NCBI RefSeq assembly: GCF_020921035.1 | Contig: NC_063152.1 | Location: 28,395,903-28,459,902, forward strand | Direction of reading: 5' to 3' | DNA: 64,000 nt | Source of the DNA: Rhodamnia argentea | Taxonomy: Eukaryota > Streptophyta > Magnoliopsida > Myrtales > Myrtaceae | Shown: positions 22,386-36,295 of the stretch, piece by piece | Layout of the letters: each line of letters starts with the position of its first letter | How positions within the stretch are numbered: position 1 is the first letter of the stretch | Translations under genes and position numbers: made by a program | Notes under the pieces: model-generated | What the model was told of the DNA's origin: nothing | Database searches by the model: none | Seen by the model: only the letters and a program-made list of their open reading frames with translations

Positions 22386-25300
22386 TCACACTTTCTTGGC
22401 ATTATACATGGACTCGACCTTCCCATCGTTCCCGCCCAACAGCATGTACTTGTCCTTCCTCGTCAACCCGGTGCACTCGAACCCCAGCACATCGCCCAGT
22501 ACCTTCTGCACATAATTCGCCACCTCGATCGGCGACTTCCCGCCCGCCTTGCATGTCATCTCCTCCGGCAACCGGTCAAGGAACGTGGCTTCATACATCG
22601 GCCTCGGGTTCATGAAGAAGAAGTAAGGGTCCCAGAACTTCACCCCGCGCACGGTGGTCCCGTAGAACATGTTCTGCTTGCAGTTGACCGCGACGGGGAC
22701 GATCCTGTCGCTCAGCTCCGCGAACAGCGCGCTGAACCGGAGCAGGAAGGGCTCGCGGCACGTGGTGCCCTCGGGGCAGACCACGAGGTCGCCCTTCTCG
22801 AGGAGGGTGCAGATCATGGCCGCGTCGGCGGCGCGGTCGCGGGTCAGGGCGACGGCGGGGATCGGCGACAGGAAGCGGGAGAGCTTGCTGACGCTGTAGG
22901 TGACGCACGAGACTTTGCGTCCGAGCGCGATGGCGATGATGATGGGGTCGAGAGCCGTGCGGTGGTTGCAGACATAGAGGTTCCCGGGGGTCCCAGCGGA
23001 GGGTGGGGGAGGGAGCTTGCCGCGGATCACGAGCTTGATGCCGAGCATCTCGTAGGTGTAGCGGACGATGCGCTCGGGGAGCGGGAGGTTGAAGTAGACG
23101 CGGATGATGGAGAGGATGAATCCCAAGGGAAGCCAGAGGTAGGTGACGAGGGCGGTGAGCGGGTCCGGGCGTTGGACGAGGCGGCCGTCGTGGAAGATGA
23201 TCCGGCTCTTCAGGCGTTCAGGCGGGACGAGAGTTGCTGATTTGCTGCGGCGCACCATGTAACCTTCCTGATGTTAAAATTGCATGGGCACGAGTTAGTA
23301 GCCTTCTCACTCACCGCTGTGGTGAATATGATCTATTCCGGCGGGGAACTATGCTTTAGCTTTCGTTCGTACAGCAATCAGATAGCTCAAAATTTTCCTT
23401 TTTCACTCGTAGATTGAGCGCAATCAATGAATGCTCAGGATGAACCTAGCCTCATTGCTAGCAACTGAAGTTGATAGGTAGCCTGTCTTATTAATGAAGA
23501 TTGTCCCCGTAACACGCAATAGTCTTTTCCTAATGACCCAACCATGCAGTGACCCCCCTCACATGGCCCCTTTACTTGCACCGGATCGGGGTTCACAAGT
23601 CAATCAATCAACCCCAAATAATTGAAGATTCGAGATATCGAATCGACATCTAGTTTCATGGGGACCCAGACACCAATTGCACCCACTTATTAGCTGGAAA
23701 TTTCCCTTTTTTCGCTTCAATTTCTGAATTTTGTCTTCAATTATTCATTCCTGGCATTTGTTAACAAGACCAGATTATCAAAAGTAATTGCGCTTTGCAT
23801 AAAATTAGTTATATAACTAGCCTATAGACCCGTGCTATGTACGGGAAGAGACTTACTGAAATTAATTTCAGGAAGTAATTATTCTAGAAGTATGCTCAGT
23901 CATTAGGAGAATAAGATCTTTCGGTAACATTGAATGTAACTATATGCTCCTTATTAACTTATAAACTGCGACAAAGAACAAAATTTATTCAATTATGGGA
24001 CGCTCATGTTGTTACTTCTTTTCTTTACCCACGTGTTCTTAGCACTACTGGTCTTGCAATTTTATTGAATTTAACAACTTAGTATGATGATGAACATTTT
24101 AATTATGGGACCACATGTTCCACTTGTGTATTATTCTTCTTGATAGAAATTGCAATTTTTCAAAGGAAACAAGCGAAAAACAAAATATGAAATGATCTAG
24201 GAATTAAAGGAAAACAAAGCAGGTTAGACAAGAGAGCCACATGTCAACTACATACGGACTCCCTCCCACCGACAGGATGCATAAAATGTGAAAATGTTCT
24301 CTACGCTTAGGGATGTCGATGGGTCGATTTGAATTTCCATAATACCCGATCCGAAACAATAAATGAATGCGTCCTGCCCGACCCAACCCGTGTTACATAC
24401 AATGATCATGTCATTGATTATATCATATGCAGTAAAGTGTCCATCTTGCTTCGACCATAGAACATGACAGCTCAGAGAGCCTGTTGCATCCTTATGTCAC
24501 AATGTATTCGCTTTCTCACTTGTTTATGTGGCCCACAAATATGTGTACGAGAAAGAACGAATGTACTAGGAGTTTTATAAATAGCCTTGCTAACGAATAC
24601 TCAGAACATTAAAAAAACATTCGAATTTTCAAAATGCTGGTGTACCAAAATTGCAGTATTTCCTAAACTTTAATTATTTCTTTCAAGTAAAGTCCTTGTT
24701 GACAACATTGCTAGGGAGATGTATACGAACTTATACCAGTCGAAACAGGACCCAGAGGAAAGACGCAAAGTAAATAAGCCAAACTAAGAACAGCTGCACC
24801 CTGCGCACGCATTGATTATTATTAAAGTGGACCACCTAAAGTTTAGCTGGCCGGGGGTTGAGGATGGTTAAGACGGTGGGTCCTTCGAGATCAAAGCGGC
24901 ACCGTTTTTGGGATGAATACAAGTTAAAATTATGCTTCTGCGGCTCCGCAACTTCCCTCTCTAGTTTTGACTTCAAAGACCCAAATCTGCATGTCTTTCA
25001 GTCTCACTTTCACGCTCAACAACACCAGCGATTGTGGCTACAAAGTTTTAAACTAAAGTATATTTTTTAATGGTGTTGGTGGGATGTTGCCGACAAAGTA
25101 TGAATTCGTCACCCCTTTGGTTCACCTCCTTCAACAAGTTAAGACCCATCGTGCTCGATCCCCCGTCTCGCACGTTAATGTCAGCATCAAGATAAGGCCT
25201 TGAGAATTTTCACCAGCCCGTGGACCCTAAACCCTGTTTGCCCCCCATTATTAAGTGAAGTCTATAGATGTTGTGCACAAACTTAAGGTTGACTAACCCC

Positions 25301-26417
25301 TAAGCAACATAACCTTTCCCAGTTTAGTCATACCATCAGCTATCTAGCAGCTAACTATGGCTGATGAGGATCTAATTGGGGTTTCAAAAGAAGTTGGACG
25401 TCGTTGATTTCAACTAAGAGCAGATGTTAGGAACAGTTCTAACTAATATCACATCAACGTGCACCGCTCTCCTCGCATTATTTACAGGCAATGTAGCTAA
25501 TTCGTTCATTCGTCAATCAGCATGATGTAGTAAGGGATACCGGGAATACTGACCTTGCAAAGCTCCATGAAATTGTAGTCGGTCTCGCGGTCTCCGATCC
25601 CAATATCGGGCGCCTCGTCTCCGAACTCCTTTAAAATCGCCAGCCTCTTCAAATCCCCCACCAAAACTCCCGGTCTCTTCACGAACCCAGTGGCCTTCTT
25701 CGTCCTCGGGTCCACCTCGATCTCGGTACCTAAGACCTTGTCTCCACCCAGATAATCCCGCACAAATGTCTCGACCATGACGGTCGGGTTGGCCGTCACC
25801 ACGACCTTCCTCTTGCACTTGTCAAACACTCCGTAGCTGTCCGACCGGACATCAGCTGCATAAAACCTGATAACATTTCGAACGAGTTGATCGGAAAATT
25901 CGCGGTTCAGGGCAGATTGAGCTTAAAATACAAACGTCTTAGCTGTCTAGATCGAGTAACGATCGCACAAGTCCATTGCAATCAGCTTTTTAACTCTCAT
26001 TCCAGATCAACTGAGCGCCAAACACCGAATCGATCATCATTCAGACGCTAGAATAAATAAACAAAACAGATTAAGGAAAAGAGGTCTAGCCTTGTTCAAG
26101 TACCTGGGCAAGACGGCGCGGGAAGCGAGCTCGATGTCGCGGACCTTGAGGCCGGAGAAGGAGATGAAGATGAGGATCTGGATGCCTAGGGCCTCGGAGA
26201 TGAAGAAGTAGGTGAGGATGACGAGAGGGACGGAGAGAAGGAGGGCGAGGCCGCGGAGGAGGCTCCCGGCCTCGATCGCCACCAGCATGTAGTAAGGGAA
26301 GGCGCTGGACGAGGAGAGGAGCGTGCCGTCGAGATCCGCGGCGACGGACTCGTAGCTCTTGCCCCTGCACTCGCCGATCGGCGGGAACTTACTCTGCTTC
26401 TCCTTATTCTGCGACAT
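22386..26417 (-). CDS. GPAT4/8: Glycerol-3-phosphate sn-2 acyltransferase, GPAT4/8 type (cutin synthesis)
   Basis: ER-membrane enzyme that moves an acyl group (in this clade typically omega-oxidised) to sn-2 of glycerol-3-phosphate and then removes the phosphate, giving 2-monoacylglycerol for cutin. Three exons join in phase to 502 residues: 26104-26417, 25554-25866 and 22386-23267. The N-terminal HAD-like phosphatase keeps motif I DLDGT (D28, D30, T32) and the acidic pair in GDRETD (about D197 and D201). This fits the phosphatase-active GPAT4/6/8 group; GPAT5/7 are thought to have lost it. Hydrophobic stretches at about 42-90 and 245-262 should anchor it. The acyltransferase domain has NHRTALD (His about 311, Asp about 316) and PEGTTC (about 374-379). 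The tail, [19 protein letters not shown], matches my memory of GPAT4/8. Intron 2 (2.3 kb) is long; intron 1 is 237 bases. No lesion is seen. Confidence 0.93.
23268..25553 (-). other. Large intron 2 of the GPAT gene, with transposon debris
   Basis: A 2.3-kb intron with canonical borders (AAG/GTCAGT and CATCAG/GAAG on the minus strand). Around 24300-24395 it contains GTCGATGGGTCGATTTG and GACCCAACCCG, which resemble worn hAT ends. No second gene is seen inside. Confidence 0.6.
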
Positions 26418-26689
26418 CTTTGAGCTTCGAAGAGTTTCGAGCTAGCTTCACCGGCTCCTCTGCTCTCTTCTCTCTCTCTCTCTACTCAGAGATGTTGCAG
26501 AGGATGAGCTTCATGCAATGGAGGGGAGGGAACGCCGGTTTTTAAATGTGGAGGTTAGGGAATTAAATGACCGATTTGGGCTTCACCCTCTCTTTTTTTT
26601 TTTAATTTTATTTTCAACTTTCCACGTCACCATCCTTCAAAAATCTCGAAGCATAAAAAAAACGAAAACTATTCCAAAACATTAAGAGG

Positions 26690-26891
26690 GCGAGCATGGC
26701 AACATGCCTGCTCTAGAAATCAATTTTAGAACAGAAGTTGATTTTTTTTAACTTCTGCTTATGAGCAGAAATTGTGTTTTTTTTTTTTTTTACTTTTAAA
26801 GCCATAGATTGCGTTACCAAAATGAATTTCTGCTCTAATAGCTTTTCTAAAGTCGAAATCCTACTCCAAAAGTGTTGTCATGTAGGCTCTA
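26690..26891. mobile_element. Small MITE-like element
   Basis: The left end reads GAGCATGGCAACAT. The right end, on the opposite strand, reads GAGCCTACATGACAACACTT, a loose inverted match. The inner parts also pair: CTGCTCTAGAAATC near the left, and AGAGCAGAAATTC on the opposite strand near the right. No clear target duplication was found. The family is not identified. Confidence 0.4.
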
Positions 26892-27102
26892 AACTTTTTG
26901 CTGTCGACTCAGCCGCATGAGAATTATACTGCAAAATAAGTTTCGTTACTTAAGTTAATTCTCTATCGCTCAATAAAAAGGCTCAATTAGAATGCATGCT
27001 CCAAGTCGTGAACTCTATAATAATTTTTTCTTTCTAGCGAAAGATTTGGACCTCCTTTCCGCGTCTCTTATTCAGAGTAATTTTCTTCCTAGCGAACTAT
27101 TT

Positions 27103-27148
<46 letters not shown>

Positions 27149-28869
27149 AATGTCATCTTTGCGACTTCCCCATAACTTCACTTCACATTGCCTGAATATT
27201 TCAACTCCCGATTGGACACTAAAGTCAATAAAAATGACAGATAAAAGGCTGTCACATGGCTCCTATCTCGATCCACATGGTCATAAATGAGGGTAGGCCA
27301 TTGAATGCAGCCGGTACCCCGACGTCCAAAATGGGGAATTAAATGAAAAATTTATAAGGTTAATTGTTTAAACTAATTTAACAATAATTACGACTTTAGC
27401 AGTTGTGGACCTAATCTTGCCAATTTGGCTTTTCGTTATTTGGGGAAGTTGTTGTCAGAATTATTACTTGTCGTGTTTTTTCTCTTCCGGCTTTTAAATA
27501 GGGCGTTGGTGGGAGTGGTTGGCAGATGAGGAGAGGGGCGGGACGCAAAGCTGTTCGACCGACCGTAGCAATCGGGGAAGAGTTAAAGGGGGACGATGAG
27601 GTCTGGTTGGAATTCCTATGTGCCGATCCTCCTACATTTGACTAAGGAAATGAGGTTGTTTCTCGCCATTTCCTAGCGCGCGATAACCGCATTAAATTTC
27701 CAAAGATTGGTCAGCTACACAAGATCTACCCTTCTGGTCCCGGGCATTCCAGGTTTTGAAATGGTGAATCCGTTGTCAAGGATGTTCTTCTCCATTTGAT
27801 GTCGCAATGAGACTCCCCCCTAAGGTCATGACGAAAGATACCGACTTTGTGGGGGTGAATTGTGGAAATAACTGATAGAAAGGGTCTTTCTTTGTGAGGG
27901 TGATTCGATCTCGCCGATGTGAATTTGACTTCACTAGCCATCTGCGCGTACACGATTTGTTGCCCAGCGTCCTTGATCAAATGCCAAATATGAGACGTCA
28001 TTGAAGATCGATAGGGCTTGCATGCATTGAATAAAGTGATGAATAGCATTTTCCTAGCTGTAGATATGGTTGGACCGAAGTAGGGTTTACTTCGAGTTTT
28101 GGCATCACGGTGCGCGCGCGCAGGCCCTTTCTATTCACTCATTTAATGAAGAGCTCGGAAATAGTTAGGAAACATTTGTTAGGTGGCGGCGAAACGCCTA
28201 CCACTTTCAAGTCTCACCAACATTTACATGCTTGTCGCGGTCATATTTGTGTTAGCTGTCCGTTTCCAGACAATCTCTTCAACCACAGGAATTAAGCTTC
28301 CATGTCAGTATTCAAGGACAAGGTGGACATGTGAAGAAGCATCACACCTTATGTCAAGAAGAATTCAGCTGATAAGCCTATTGCATAATCAAACATCGAC
28401 CCATGGCTGTCGCGTGCAGCACGACCACTTCGACATGCGCGAGAACATTCACGATTAAGAGGAAATGACCGAGGTCTGAGATGGATGCAAGATCATGACA
28501 TTCAATGAACGCAATAAGTCCCAAATCTTCTTGAACCAGGAACCATTTTCGTAAGAATTTCTAGTAATACGGTAAAATCTGCAAGCAGGAAGCATGAGAA
28601 AAGGTCGTGCTGAAAGGAAAATGGAAACTGTTTTGTATCACATAGGGCTAATGTACATGTGCTGTCTTCTGTACAGTAAAAATGATCACACAGACGCATG
28701 CCTGTCCTGCATTCATTACAGGGACATAGTAAAGGTGTGCGTAAGACATCCTCCTAATATAGGCCAAACTAAAACGGCAAAAAGAGAAAAGGGGGATGGG
28801 AAAGGATGAAGTTGATAAGCATCCGTCGAAAAATACTGAGAGAAGAATACACCCGGCAAATATCGGTCC
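26892..28869. other. Gene-free stretch between GPAT and the U-box kinase gene
   Basis: A (GA)n tract lies at 27105-27144, and a GC alternating run at about 28112-28120. Otherwise I see no gene or repeat border. The last few hundred bases should hold the 3' UTR of the minus-strand kinase gene. Confidence 0.4.
27105..27144. repeat. (GA)n microsatellite
   Basis: About 20 uninterrupted GA units. Confidence 0.9.
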
Positions 28870-31800
28870 TTAATGGTTCTGCAACCACTCCTGGATTGCA
28901 GAGCGGAGCGCGCGGTTAGGGACAAGATTTTTGTGCGCAAGCTGGAGGTTTGTCATCGGCGAAGCATCGTGGCCACTCTCAAGCCATCCTCGCAAAGCCT
29001 CTGCTTCGTAAGTGAATCCATCTGCCGCAACTTGCGGATCTTGCATGACTTCCTACAAGATCAAACAAGTGAGATGTACTTAGAATTATCCCATAGTGAA
29101 AGCAGAAATTCAAATGGGACATCTTCCCACAAATTGTGACCCGCACAAAGAAGATGATTCAACCATAGCGGCAGTTCAAAAGTTCCCAAGAACGGTTTCG
29201 CTATCCTCCAGTAACTACGATGGAAAGTTCTACTGGGCCAAACAAGATGGAATCTTTTGCAATAATAGGATGATAACACCTGTCCAAAAGTACAAAGAAG
29301 ATGGCATGGAAGAGTATCTAACTATGTTCCACTAGCTTACCTGCAGAATTGGACAAATGAAATAAGGAGGAGGTTGCCACCGTTCTTCAGAATTCATTCT
29401 AAAGGACGAGAAGTCTCCACAGGAAGCTCTCATCGGTTCAAGTACTCTCCACACATCCGACCCAAGGTCTGGCCTGTCCTTTCTGTTCATCTCACAGCAC
29501 CTCAGAGCTAAATGGGCCAACTGCTCAGCTAGCACATAGGGCCAATCTCCAGCCAAAGGATCCAAGAGGGATTTCAATTTTCCCGCACTAAGTGCATACT
29601 GCACTTCCTTTGAAATTCCCAGGGCAGGTCGCCCTGTCAACAACCGCAGCAGTATTATCCCAAAAGAATAAACATCGGACTTGGTAGTGAGCTCTCCTGT
29701 AGAGAGGAACTCCGGATCCATATATACAAAAGTTCCCTTTGGATCAGTTCTACACAAAGCGGTGTTGTTACTGGAACGTTCATTGAGCGATAACAGGCGG
29801 CAGATGCCAAAATCACTGAGTTTGCTCTCAAGGTGGGCATCTAGAAGGATATTAGCCGGCTTTAAATCTCCATGCACAATGTTGTGAGGTTTGCTAGAAT
29901 GAAGAAAGATGAGGGCTGAGCAGAGCTCAGTGGCAATTCGTGTCCTAGTTTGCCATGATAATGGCGGCGTGTTGTCACGGCAGCTGAGTCGATCTTCAAG
30001 GCTTCCATTCGGTAGATATTCGTAGACCAGAGTCCAAGCCTCTGGACAAGCTCCAATAAGTGTGACCAGATTTGGGTGCCTCACCTTGCTCAAGACGTCC
30101 ACCTGAGGTCAAACCCACAGTAAATTATAATGCTGAACTCCTGGGCAGAAGCAACTTTTTGGACTGTGAGTTATTTGCACAAAAAATATTTACTAACAGA
30201 AGTAGGAAAAAATTAGCTCAAGGTCGTAGTAAAAACGTTACTTGTGGTAAGCCATGCATTCAGAATTAAGAATAGTGATGTAACAAGGTAAGATTCTCTT
30301 GTAAAGTGCTGTTGAAGGATGTACTAAGCCGTAATTCCTCGATGAATTTTACCAGCAGCAGCGAGTTCTACCATGCAAGGTATTTCATTGTCCTTCTAAC
30401 AAGATGGGGATGTTATTAAATAATCAAAACGGCATGAAACCGTTTAGTATTTCCAACTATGAGATGGCCAGTGGTAGCAGAGAGAGTCAAATTACAAGTG
30501 CTGTGAACTTTGAGATGGGCAAAAATTCTTGAGATTCAATGACTGAGACATGCATCCCAACATTCCTAAAGGGCGACATAATCCAAATGAGTTGTTTCAA
30601 GTTGCTGCAGTCAAGAAGCCCAATAGATGTAGGTGTAGTTGAAAAATTCAAAATGACATGAAACCCCTATAAATGGCCAGCCGGAGCAGAGAGAGTCAAG
30701 TTACAAATGCATACTCCAACAGACGCGATGAAGGAAAATCCATGCAGAGGGATGACAAGAAAATGTTTATAGTATTCAAGAAGTTGGCTATACATCCCGC
30801 CATCATTGTAGGCGAAATAATTAAGATCAATAATCTTCAGTAGCAGCCCTAAGTAGTCAATAGGCCCATAAGATATATATATATATATATATCCCTAGGA
30901 TTTTCAAGAAATAATCGATACTTGACCCTACCTCTTGTTGAAATTCTTGAGGACCTTGCAAGCTATGAGAATGCAGCATTTTGATAGCCACCGGTGTGTG
31001 ACGAAGGGAACCTTTATATATGCTCCCATAGCCGCCTTCTCCAATTTTTAATGATGGATGAAAGTTTCGAGTTGCTTCCTCAATTTCTGAAAAAGAAAAC
31101 TCAGAGAAATACTGAGGAAAGGTCGCACTCAAGGTATCACCTTGTCTGCTCCTCAACTCCTCAGCTTTTCTGAGTGCGTTGTCACGCTCAATCTGCAACT
31201 CATTTCGTTCTTGGTGATAACTCTGCAGAAGTTCAACAGCAGAAATGATCTTCTGCTCTAGCTCGTTTACAATTTGATCTGTTTCTGCAATTTGGCTCTC
31301 TAATGATGACTTCTGATCCAAGGCAATACGAAGTTCTTCTAAGACTTCATCTCGCTGATTCTTCATCTTGCCAAGTTCTTCTTCTTCTTTTGCGAGAGCT
31401 TCCTCAATTTCTTTCCTTAGCTTATGCTCCCCCGCATACAAGCTTTCCAAAGCTTTTACCTAAATTAATCACACAGGATTACTACTAAGGATAAGTGATC
31501 CATTTATTTCTTTTTTCACTTCTATGTAAATTACGCCATGCATGCTGTTCAGCTGTTACAAGATGCAACTATGATCATTAAAATTATTAACCAAGCATTT
31601 CACTCACCAAGAACACAACATGACTTGGGAAGAAACAAGAGCATTATTGGCAAACATGTCTCGCGAGGTGTACAACTGTAGTGACGCGACTTAAATGCTA
31701 TTAGCAATTAACAGATATGATTGACAAAAATTAAACCGAATCAGCAAACACACACGCCGGTCAATGACATATTTATGAAAATACTAAGTCCATTCCGTCA

Positions 31801-34800
31801 ACACACATACAGCACACTATTTTGCACTTTTATCAAAACTTTACCTTTCTCATGCCTTCAATGGCATCCTTCTCAGCTTTTGCACGCCTCACTGCCTCTT
31901 GAAGCGTGTCTATCTTTGCATTCTCAACCTCCGTTAGGGCTTGCTCAAGTTGATCGTACAGATCGTCATTCATATTTACATCCTGTCACATTTTATCACA
32001 CCTCTCAAACGTTAGCCATATCAAGTGGCTTGCAAAGGTAAAAACAATGGCTCCTAGCAGGCATTTTTCCAAAAAAGAAAGATCGCTCTTTGCACATACC
32101 AGCGTACTGGAAGGAGCTGAATCCTCGTCATTACAGTTTGACTGACTTATCTCTCCCCTCCTGTCGCTCATTTCTGGCATGACATCTGGAGAGGATATCA
32201 TCTCAGTTGCACCAATGGATGAGCATGATGAAGCAACTGAACTCTGAGAGCGACTCCTCCTTGATGACCTTTCAGTTTCATGGTAACTCTCCTCGCGTTC
32301 CAACGTGCTTTGGGCAGTTGATGGTCCTGGAGGACTCTCTGGGGAAAAAGAAACAACTGACCTCCCTCCACGCCTCTCGCTATTTGAAGAGAATAATACT
32401 CTGCTAAACATATCTTGCACTGGATTTGTCAGTTTCTGTGTATCGTTCCTACGCGGCGTCCCAGACGATGAACTCGAGAGAGTTGACACTCCAGAATCAG
32501 GAGTAGCGTTAATTGGAACCAGTGAAGAGGGAACTTCTGTATCAGCTTGATCTGTACTAGCCTCCCTATTTGCATGAGGAATTAAGATCAGTATGACCAG
32601 AGAGGTTTTTCTTTGCCATCCCCATGATTCATAACCAACAAAAGAGGAAATATCTGGTAAATAGACTTATTATTTCCTTATTAACCAGTAGCAGAAATTT
32701 TATTATCCATGATCATACTGTTCGTATGTTTTTCTTTTCTCGGAGTTAGATGTCAGTATGGCTGTTAAGAAGCTCTTTCTTTGCTGGTTCATATATTGCT
32801 ATTACGTGCATGGTTGTATCAAGCCAGAAAGGCGATGGGAATTAGAGAATAACCTTGTATGAATGAGGTGACCACTGCATATAAACCAAATGTGACAGCA
32901 AAGAGGTGCCTCTTCTCGGACAGAAATGGCCTTTTTGGACTTGAGCTCCATCATTTTCCTGCAATTAAAACCAATTATCATAAGTAGTTTCTACGTAAAT
33001 GCAAGACAGATAAAAAGGATTACCAAAAAGCGTTGCTAATTAATACTCATGCATGGTTAAGTGCTTATGCATAATTAATTTCCTTCAATCACTTGACCAT
33101 CATAGAATGATTTGAACGATAACTGAACATCCGGACTGATTTTCATAATAAGCTGTTATTGTTGACCACATTATTGGCTGAGCAGCAAGGTTCCTTCTGA
33201 AAACTCACTCCAGTCAGTTTTGCAAAATCTGTGAATAGAGCCTAAAATCACGAGAATAGATGGTGCTTACGGTTCTGATCGTGTGAGATTCCATCTCAAA
33301 CTGTAGATAGGTGTTTGTCATGGACCTATCATCCACTACAAAGTTTAACTTAAAAAATTTCCTTCTTCGATATCAAGTAAACTAATGCTGTCCATGCATG
33401 CGATGCACAGGAGAAGTTTCCACACAATCTAACTATAACAATTCAAGAAAAATGAGATACACTGCATCTTACATTATGATCATTATCAGTAACTGCATGC
33501 CACAACATCCTTTTCCAACTTGTTTGGGCAAAAACTGACTATTTTTCTAGTATGGGCTAATCATAAGAAAAAAGCAATCACACCAAAGATTGAAAACAAC
33601 GGCGCACTGTCGGTAAAATACATTAAAGAGGAGGGATCTAATCCTATTTGTTCCTGTTGATTGTCATTATGGCAAGAAAGAAAAGAAGGAATAAAGAGGC
33701 AAAAAATTTCTATAGATTTGTACTTGGAATAGCGCCTGTCTGCTGCTGCTCCCATAACAAGTTTTCTGATACCATGCACCTGGATAAGTTCCAAAATCCC
33801 CTTCTCAATAGAGCCTGCTTCTGTAAATAGTTTCTCTGCTCGTACCTGCCAATAAACAGAATCCTCACGTCCAATATTCCACAAGAAGACTATTACCAGA
33901 GCGATTAATCTGAATTCAAAATTCTAGAAAGAAAGCACATCAGTACAAAAGAAGAACAATACCCCCATTTGGCTACAAATGCGAAGGTACTCATCCAAAA
34001 GTATATGCATGTTTCGCCTCTCAGTTTCCCTGTGCGCTCTCACCATCTGCTCTGTTGCTGAGCTCACAGGAATTTCAGCACCAAGTCCCTCTGCAAACCA
34101 GGGCGGAAAAATAGTTGTGAGAGATTAGAGCTTTAAGAGTTACTGTTCAGCAAACGAAGACAATTAAAACACCAATAATTTCTACTTACCTTAAACCAAC
34201 AATCGATCGGCCCAGAAAGGAAAACAATAGGAAGAAGAACCAAAAAATGAAGAATAATTTGAACTTCATGTTCTTGCAAAGCCATGTACTACCAATTCCC
34301 GATACAGCTCATCGTCAATCATTTCAAGCCATAAATTTCCAATTTCTATGATTAGGATTTGCACAGATGACCAAACTAGTCTTTTTCTTTGGTTTTTTCA
34401 CAGGTTTTGACCAAATAATTTCGCAGTTCTGACACCAAATCAATAACCCATCCAACGACAAATGTAACTGAAGTTACCAACACGGCCAATCAATCTTTTC
34501 CCAGATGTCACAAGCCATCCAATATCGAGAGCAACCAAATAAATCAAGGGTTGAGAAAGAGAGAACATGATGCACAATTTTACAGAACCTAGCTAAAAGA
34601 AACAAGTCGTACAGAAACACACTTTCAGTTTGAACTCAACTTACCCATCCGGATCTTCTGCGAAGGAACCAAAACATAAAGAACACAAATCTTCTTGCCA
34701 CCAGAGTTCTGCACAGCCCAAATAAGCGTCAATTTGCTCTCTTTCACATTATTCCCGACCGCGACATGAATCTTATCCTCGACCGCCGGCGTCACTGGTT

Positions 34801-34909
34801 CAGGCACAATCTCCCCTCTGCTCGCCATAATCGCCGAAACTCCAATTTCATGAATCCGAATTCGATCCACGCTTGGCGTTATCACCGGCGCACGACTCAG
34901 CACAGCCAT
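28870..34909 (-). CDS. U-box domain-containing receptor-like cytoplasmic kinase (USP, coiled coil, kinase, U-box)
   Basis: Plant U-box E3 ligase fused to an IRAK/RLCK-IX-type kinase. Nine exons join in phase to 898 residues: 34645-34909, 33963-34090, 33724-33845, 32854-32958, 32100-32565, 31845-31982, 30932-31459, 29341-30102, 28870-29052. Residues about 35-206 form a universal-stress-protein-like domain with KLVMGAAAD. A Ser-rich linker follows (about 207-362), then a long coiled coil (about 365-515). The kinase has IGEGGYG (about 547-553), VAIK (Lys about 568), HGDLKPAN (Asp about 663) and DFG (about 681). Gly replaces the usual Arg before the catalytic Asp, making it a non-RD kinase as is normal in this family. 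The U-box (about 826-898) starts at YFICPILQEVMQDP and is split by the last intron. Length is close to Arabidopsis PUB33-like proteins. No lesion is seen. Substrates are unknown. Confidence 0.93.
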
Positions 34910-36000
34910 GGCAACAACACAAGCACGAGGAGCTCAACAGCACGAACCATCAAAATTCGACACCCATCAATCCCGATTACAAATGCTCGGCGCCACCAAC
35001 TTCAGCAATTCAGCATCGACTCAAAAAGACTAGCAGGAAAAAGCACACCCTCTCCCTCCCTCCCTCCCAGAAGCTCCGCACCGAAAATTTCACGCGAGGA
35101 TCGATTCAAGCACAAAGCCCACCGATCAGCGTCCTCAGCCACGAACCGCGCAAGCTTTGACCACCCAAGACTCTCTCTTTCTCTCTCTCGCCCGATCGAT
35201 TTTGCCGTCTCAGCTCCCCACTTCCTTTCTTTTTCTTCTTTTTTTGGAAACCCCAGGTTCAATGGGGACGATTTAGAGAAGACAAAGGTGTCGGAGAGCG
35301 AACCGTCGAAGTTTCCAACGTCGAACGAACCAACCTCTGCTCGCGAAGCCTCAAGCGAGGAGAAATTAGTCGGCTATGACGAATTATTCGGGTTGTAAAG
35401 AGATATCTTGTCCTAAAGCTCTCGATCACCTCCGCTATAAAAATTAGAAATTTAAAAACCAAAGAAGGAACTCCCCAGTCCCCATCATATCATTCATCGC
35501 TCCATGAATAATGATGTCGAATAGTAAATTCGTTTTAAAGCAACTCAGAAATTTCGTCTAACCACTTCTGTTCTGGGTGGGGACTCTACTCTCTCCGAAG
35601 GTCCACTTTTCCGTCTCTCTTGGCCTTGCGTTCTCAAAACCGGATCTGCGTTGGCCGGTTCGACCGGTTCGACCACGTGCTTCAGCTTGCTCTGGTTCGA
35701 TTGAACCGGTCAAAATAAGTGTCGGACCACATAACTGAAAGTTCGCTTACAATTGGGGGCGAAGAGAATAATTGAACCAGAATGTTGAGGCCATTTCTCA
35801 ATTACTTAGTTTCCGTCAGAAGGATAGGATCACGAGCTTGAGCAAGAAGTGTCTAAACACGACAGATGTGTACATAGAAACAGCCATGGAAAAAACATCA
35901 TGTCAATAGGACAAAAATCCATATACGTAAGCGGTTTCTACTCCTCTATTTTGCGAACCTTCCTTCTCGAGGAAGATTCCCTCATTAACCACAGGTGACG
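34910..36000. other. Promoter and 5' leader region of the U-box kinase gene
   Basis: Non-coding by my reading. The CT-rich patches at about 35050-35080 and 35170-35195 (GA-rich on the gene strand) are typical of plant 5' leaders. The plus-strand open frame at 34766-35398 runs antisense to exon 1 and the leader and has no family motif. Confidence 0.45.
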
Positions 36001-36295
36001 GCCGTGAAGCCCTTGCCCAGTAGCTGGCCGCCCTCCGACCGTCGCCGGAATTAGCAAAAAAGAAAAGGAAAAATAGAAAGAAAAAAAGAAAAGAAAATTG
36101 AAAAGAATTAGAATTTTTTCTTTCGAAAGATGCAAAAATTATCCACATCGGTCACGATAATGCTACGTAGGACGTCAAACATTCATGTTAGCGATTAACA
36201 GTCATAATTGGCCGAAAGAACTATATGGAAAACCAAGAACTAAATTGACCAAATTAAAAAGGTTTAGGATTTTTGTTTTTGGGTAATTTTTCCGG
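36000..36295. mobile_element. Right half of a hairpin MITE (dispersed family, copy 1)
   Basis: The order is a GC-rich core (GACGGCCGTGAAG..), an AAAGAAAAG-rich tract, a TGCTACGTAGGACGTC block, then AATTGGCCGAAAG and AAAAAGGTTTAGGATTTTTG. It matches the right half of the copies at 40326-40904 and 47416-47970. The left half is missing. Confidence 0.5.

Noticed and set aside
22305..23240. 311-codon plus-strand frame over GPAT exon 3
   Set aside because: It is the antisense shadow of a GC-rich coding exon whose minus frame carries the acyltransferase motifs.
34766..35398. 210-codon plus-strand frame opposite the U-box kinase start
   Set aside because: It runs antisense to exon 1 and the leader of a well-supported gene and is Ser/Arg-rich without motifs.
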